Assembly (NCBI GenBank): GCA_030386875.1
Contig: CM059573.1
Span: forward strand, 25,647,891-25,711,890
Direction of reading: 5' to 3'
Origin: Morinoia aosen
Lineage: Eukaryota > Arthropoda > Malacostraca > Amphipoda > Talitridae
Length of the DNA: 64,000 nucleotides
Below are positions 60,060 to 64,000 of this stretch, piece by piece. How positions within the stretch are numbered: the first letter of the stretch is position 1; each line of letters opens with the position of its first letter. The notes below the pieces were generated by a model. It saw only the letters and a list, made by a program, of their open reading frames with translations. It was not told the DNA's origin and made no database searches. Both the position numbers and the translations under genes were made by a program.

Positions 60060-61750
60060 GAATCCCCCCCACCTATATTAATCAGCATCCTCCTGGATGT
60101 AAAATGGAAGTTTCCGTCTACTGAAGTCACGCATCTGAGATTCGTACTTCATTGCAGGGGCGAAATTAGACAAGCCTTGAGATTTGTGCTTCTGACGCAC
60201 TTCTGAATCGAAGATCCTGAACAAGCGATAGCTTACTGTAGTCGTCAGGACGTCCTATTCCAGTTCACTATCGAAGACCTTCTCCCTTGGCTAATGACGT
60301 TCTATCAGAGGCCTTCTGAAGACGTTCAAGGGGGTAAAAACCATCCTATTAAAATATCGAATATGCATTCGATCAGTCTAAACTCAACCTCCTGCGTGTA
60401 GTTACTACGGACATATTGCTGTCCAACGGTATCTTCTTATTTTTTTCTTCGCCGTTGTTGAATCCGTGTCTGGCGAAAATATAGATGTTCAGGGGAAAGT
60501 CCAGTCCTTTGTACGAGTGAGTGTACTGTTGCTGCAGATGGGAAACTGGGTCCGCCTATTGCGTCTGTACAGCTGGGGCCGCGGCACGCCAGGGCAGCTG
60601 AGGCGGGCCCTTTAATAGCAAGGTCGTCGCTGACGGCGCGTAGCAGAAACAGCTGGTATGGAGAGCGGTGTTGCCATAGCGTTGGTAGTGTACTGTGCGC
60701 CTGCACACTGCCCCTGGGTCGCTGCACTGCTGCGCGGGCGAGCGGTGCGTGAGTGCTGTGCGCCTGTACACGGCTCCCCAGCCGCGGCGCAGCTGCGGTG
60801 GAGAGAGGAGGGTGTGTGCTGCCGCTGCTCGGGCCCCAGTTGGCACAGCATCGCTGCAATCAATCGTTCCACGTTAATCTCAGGCTTTGATAAATTTTTC
60901 TCTCGGATTTCTTTGACTCATCGTAATCAATTGTGTCCATCTACTCATCACATCTCCCCCATGCCATTCACATCCCGGTGTACCATCCTTCGATAGCATT
61001 TTAACTAGAATCAAAGCAATCTAACGCAATAAATTCTAAGAAATCCATTTAGAGAATATTATAACTAACGCAAAATAAAATAAATGCAAGGTAAATGAAA
61101 TTTATGAGAGATCAAAGTAATCTAACGCAATAAGCTCAAAGAAATCCGTTAGAGAACACAAAATGCACGGTAAATGAAGTTAATGAGAAATACATAATAT
61201 GACATTCAATATCTCGGATAATTAGTGGGCTGTAAAGGAAAGTTCCTACGTATTAGCACGCATTCCTGGGGAAGAGCTATGAAAAGACATACGAACGGGT
61301 TACAAATTTGACATCGAGTAAAATTTTTATCTGATTAATGAGCATCATCAAGGTAAATACATAAATTGATTTATAAATCGACATTAATCATGTAATACAT
61401 CCTATCTGCATTTCGCTGGAGAAATCATTTAAATTTAAGTCGAAGCACTTATCCTAAAATTGAAATATGAAAGAAATGTTAAACACAAGGGAAATGATTA
61501 GAAAACATTCTTAATATTAAACATAGAACATTTGGGAGTGAAATGAGATAATCATTATTGAAGTTTTGGGACGTGGAAAATCAGTTAATTCTAAGTCAAA
61601 GCACGTATCCTAAATTTGTAATACGAAAGAAATGTTAAACACAAGGGAAATGGTTAGAAAACATTCTTAATATTAAACATAGTACATCTTTAGAATGAAA
61701 TGGAGCAATCATCATCGAAGTTTTGGGACGTCCTTGCGAGACACAAATAA
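60060..61750 (-). other. non-coding stretch between pol and LTR of element B
   Basis: No env-like or other protein was recognised. A GC-rich block lies at 60540-60850 with overlapping frames on both strands, none convincing. It contains two sets of direct repeats: about 100 bp at 61008-61108 and 61111-61195, and about 145 bp at 61436-61580 and 61588-61735. Confidence 0.55.
61436..61735. repeat. tandem duplication of ~145 bp in element B
   Basis: Two copies about 152 bp apart share taagtc(g/a)aagcac, ttaaacacaagggaaatg, aaaacattcttaatattaaa and gaagttttgggacgt. Identity appears near 90%. Confidence 0.75.
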
Positions 61751-64000
61751 TCATACATAGTTTGGGCGTCTCGTCCGATTTCTCAGAGAGTACCTAGGAA
61801 TCATTCCTTCATTCCTCTGGCTCGTGCTTTGCACTGCAGGAATGTCGTTCGTCTCAGCCCCTTGCAGTTCGTCTTCTTCGTCACCGTCATTGAAAGGGAA
61901 AGCCATGGCGTCGTCAAGATAAGCACGTTTCACACGGTTCAGGTGCACGGTCTGCTCTTTTCGGTCCGAGTACAGACCCCTGATAGTGATGTTATTTCCG
62001 TGTCTAGAAGTGATCCTATATGGGCCTCTGAACCTCGATGGGAAGGCTCTGTCCTCGACACGTCCTGCTTCATTCCTCAACATGATAAGGTCCCCAGCTT
62101 GGACATCACATTCTTTGGCCGTTCGATTGTAGATCTTCGCCGCAGCTTGCCTGGCCGCCTCAGAGTTTTTTCTAACAGCAGCAAATGCTTTGGACAGTCG
62201 GAGCGAAACTTCTGTTGAATAATCTTGGTCACATGCGTAATTGATGGGCTGCTCCTTGAAAATGTCGTGGTAAGGAAGGTTAGCATCTCTACCGTAGAAC
62301 AAAAAGAACGGCGTGTCTTTAATCGCAGTCTGATAGGAAGTATTTACCGCTAACGTTACGAAAGGAATGCTCTGGTCCCACGAGAATCTATCTCCGGCAG
62401 CCAAGTGGGAGATTGCAGTCTTCAAGACACCATTCATTCTCTCGCAACAACCGTTCGCCATGGCGTGATAAGCAGTCGTAGTCTGTGACCTCGCCTTGAG
62501 ATTTTTGCAGACATCCTGGAACAACTTATTAGTAAACTCGCTGCCTCTGTCGCTGACAATAGTATTTGGAGCTGAAAATTTTCCGACGTACTGGACGAAA
62601 GCTCTGGTGACAGTATCGGCAGACTTATCTGCGAGGGGATAAGCATCAACATATCTTGTGAAATGATCCACGATTGTCAGGAGATATTTATTGCCATCGT
62701 AACTAACCGGCAATTCAACAAGGTCAACAGCAACTCTTTCAAGGGGGTACGAGGTTTCAGGAAATTTACCTAAGGGGACTTTAAATTGGCCCTGCCATTT
62801 CCTTCGTTGGCACTGCAAACATTTCTTCACGTGGTCTTTGACGTCACGAATTTGATTAATCCAGAAGAATTTATCTCTGGCACGTTCAAGAGTTCTCAGG
62901 AAACCCATTTGAGCGGACAAATCGTTGTCATGGCTCAGCTTTAAAGCTACCTTAACTAAAGACTTAGGAATGACTATTTGTACATTACTTCTACCGTTTC
63001 TGCGTTTCTTTCTCGACAATCTACACAGGACATTGTTCTCATCAATAAAATATTCGTCAATGTTTGAAATCTTAGTATCACCCAAGTCATTGCCAGTTAA
63101 CAAGTTTCTTACACCAGACCAAAGTGAGTCCTTTTCTTGCTCTGAAACAACATCATCCAGGCTCAATTGCTTTGCCTCGACGGCAACACTCTTATCACGT
63201 TCACTGTACACGGGTGGAGGGCACACGTCGTCGACGGGAACACCTGTCGCATTATTATTAGAACAAGGCTTAATTCTAGAAGGAATATCAGCATTAATTT
63301 TAGGATCATTCTTATTACTACAGTTTGACTCAGCAGTGTCAACGACAACGACAGCATTGACGATTCTTTCGGATCTAGACAAATAGTCGGGCAAATGGTG
63401 TTGTGCTCCCGGCTTGTACCGAACAGAGAAATTATACTCCTGAAGAAGCAGAGCCCATCTTGAAATACGGTGGTTACCTGTTTTATTAGCAAAAATGAAC
63501 GTTAAGGGGCGGTGATCCGTTACCACGACGAACTCATTTAAGTACAGGTACGCATCATAATGTTTGATTGAATCATGGATGGCAAGAGCTTCGAGTTCTG
63601 TTGCAGAGTACTTAAGTTCATTTCCTTTTAATTTTCGACTATAGTATGCTACAGGTAACTCAATGCCGTCGTGCATCTGAAGTAATGCTCCTCCAATTGC
63701 AATGCCCGAGGCATCAGTGTGCAACACAAACTCTCTCTGAAAGTCAGGAAATTTAAGTATAGGCGCAGACACAAGTTTATCTTTCAAGTCATCGAAAGCT
63801 CGCTGATGAACGTCCGTCCATTTAAATGAGTTCGTCTTTTTTGTTAGCTCAGTAAGAGGTGCCGCGATATGAGCATAATTTTTAATGAACTTTCTAAAGA
63901 ATCCGGTTGAACCAAGGAACCTCTTTACCTCTTTAATATTCCTAGGTCTCAAAGCATCTGCCAAGGCCTGGACTTTCGCAGGTCGGGGGGTGAGTCCCTC
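61751..64000 (-). CDS. pol of element B: RT end, RNase H, integrase (partial)
   Basis: Open from the window edge to the stop at 61751-61753 (about 749 codons). Order: RT thumb (EVKRFLGSTGFFRKFIKNYA); RNase H (LHTDASGIAIGGALLQ, YSATELEALAIHDSIKHYDA, VVTDHRPL); an approximately 100-residue linker; integrase with LSHDND...CLQCQRRKW, the triad in VAVDLVELP, IVSDRGSEFTNKL and NGCCERMNGVL, and a GPY-type C-terminus (RFRGPYRIT). The tail ends RYSLRNRTRRPNYV. The second His of the zinc motif appears to be Gln (DLSAQMGFL). No stop or frameshift is seen. Element B is clearly different in sequence from element A. Confidence 0.88.
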   Translation of the reverse strand, partial: EGLTPRPAKVQALADALRPRNIKEVKRFLGSTGFFRKFIKNYAHIAAPLTELTKKTNSFKWTDVHQRAFDDLKDKLVSAPILKFPDFQREFVLHTDASGIAIGGALLQMHDGIELPVAYYSRKLKGNELKYSATELEALAIHDSIKHYDAYLYLNEFVVVTDHRPLTFIFANKTGNHRISRWALLLQEYNFSVRYKPGAQHHLPDYLSRSERIVNAVVVVDTAESNCSNKNDPKINADIPSRIKPCSNNNATGVPVDDVCPPPVYSERDKSVAVEAKQLSLDDVVSEQEKDSLWSGVRNLLTGNDLGDTKISNIDEYFIDENNVLCRLSRKKRRNGRSNVQIVIPKSLVKVALKLSHDNDLSAQMGFLRTLERARDKFFWINQIRDVKDHVKKCLQCQRRKWQGQFKVPLGKFPETSYPLERVAVDLVELPVSYDGNKYLLTIVDHFTRYVDAYPLADKSADTVTRAFVQYVGKFSAPNTIVSDRGSEFTNKLFQDVCKNLKARSQTTTAYHAMANGCCERMNGVLKTAISHLAAGDRFSWDQSIPFVTLAVNTSYQTAIKDTPFFLFYGRDANLPYHDIFKEQPINYACDQDYSTEVSLRLSKAFAAVRKNSEAARQAAAKIYNRTAKECDVQAGDLIMLRNEAGRVEDRAFPSRFRGPYRITSRHGNNITIRGLYSDRKEQTVHLNRVKRAYLDDAMAFPFNDGDEEDELQGAETNDIPAVQSTSQRNEGMIPRYSLRNRTRRPNYV

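Larger units (their letters stand above)
59221..64000 (-). mobile_element. Gypsy-type LTR retrotransposon B, runs off the window
   Basis: Minus-strand element, seen from within RT to its downstream LTR. Pol (61751 to the edge), a 1.7-kb non-coding stretch, a purine tract at about 60060-60075, and a candidate LTR 59221-60059. It begins exactly where the LTR of element A breaks off (59220/59221), so it most likely inserted into that LTR. The other LTR, gag and the rest of A's LTR should lie beyond 64000. Confidence 0.75.

Noticed and set aside
60437-60996. GC-rich frames as a possible env or third gene of element B
   Set aside because: Short, overlapping on both strands, with no signal peptide, transmembrane or recognisable motif.

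Overview
The window is nuclear DNA from an arthropod, probably an insect. It is AT-rich, with long introns and several eukaryotic transposon classes (mariner-like, piggyBac-type MITE, Penelope-like, SINE-like, Gypsy-type LTR elements). The species cannot be fixed from the sequence. There is no operon structure, and almost every open reading frame without splice sites is either noise or transposon-derived.

Two host genes can be read by splicing. Both are on the + strand. (1) A p66/GATAD2 orthologue (Drosophila simjang), a subunit of the NuRD/Mi-2 repressor complex, occupies at least 17487-40659. Ten exons join with matching intron phases into about 1068 codons from the ATG at 17563. They carry the CR1 coiled coil that binds MBD2/3, the conserved block before the CR2 GATA-type zinc finger, the finger itself (split over two exons), polyQ, an Arg-Glu repeat and a conserved C-terminal motif (tyrosine, two leucines, DMIP). 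The upstream 5' UTR exon(s) are not certain; a GC/pyrimidine-rich stretch at 9060-9600 is a candidate. (2) The first three exons of B9D1, a ciliary transition-zone (MKS/B9 complex) protein, lie at 50166-52196. A perfect 14-bp RFX X-box match sits about 270 bp upstream of its ATG. Its remaining exons lie beyond the window, because its third intron holds at least 11 kb of nested LTR retrotransposons.

Layout. 1-1480: decayed mariner-like transposase fragments (-). 1.5-9 kb: unrecognised non-coding DNA. 9.0-17.5 kb: candidate promoter/first intron of simj with a truncated Penelope-like element flanked by perfect 46-bp inverted repeats (10427-11137), a TTAA-flanked MITE (13034-13262) and SINE-like copies. 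17.5-40.7 kb: simj exons. Their introns hold a TA-flanked 1.3-kb DNA transposon (22409-23721), a roughly 2.7-kb AT-rich foldback (26080-28760) and many copies of an approximately 360-bp SINE-like repeat with 10-15 bp target duplications. 40.7-49.9 kb: simj 3' UTR and intergenic DNA with degraded SINE-like copies. 50.2-52.2 kb: B9D1 exons 1-3. 52.7-59.2 kb: Gypsy-type element A (-). 59.2-64 kb: second Gypsy-type element B (-), apparently inserted inside the upstream LTR of element A and running off the window.

The two host genes have unrelated functions (chromatin repression; cilia). Most of the window is a record of successive transposon insertions, datable relative to one another by nesting: element B into A, A into the B9D1 intron, and a SINE-like copy into the foldback.
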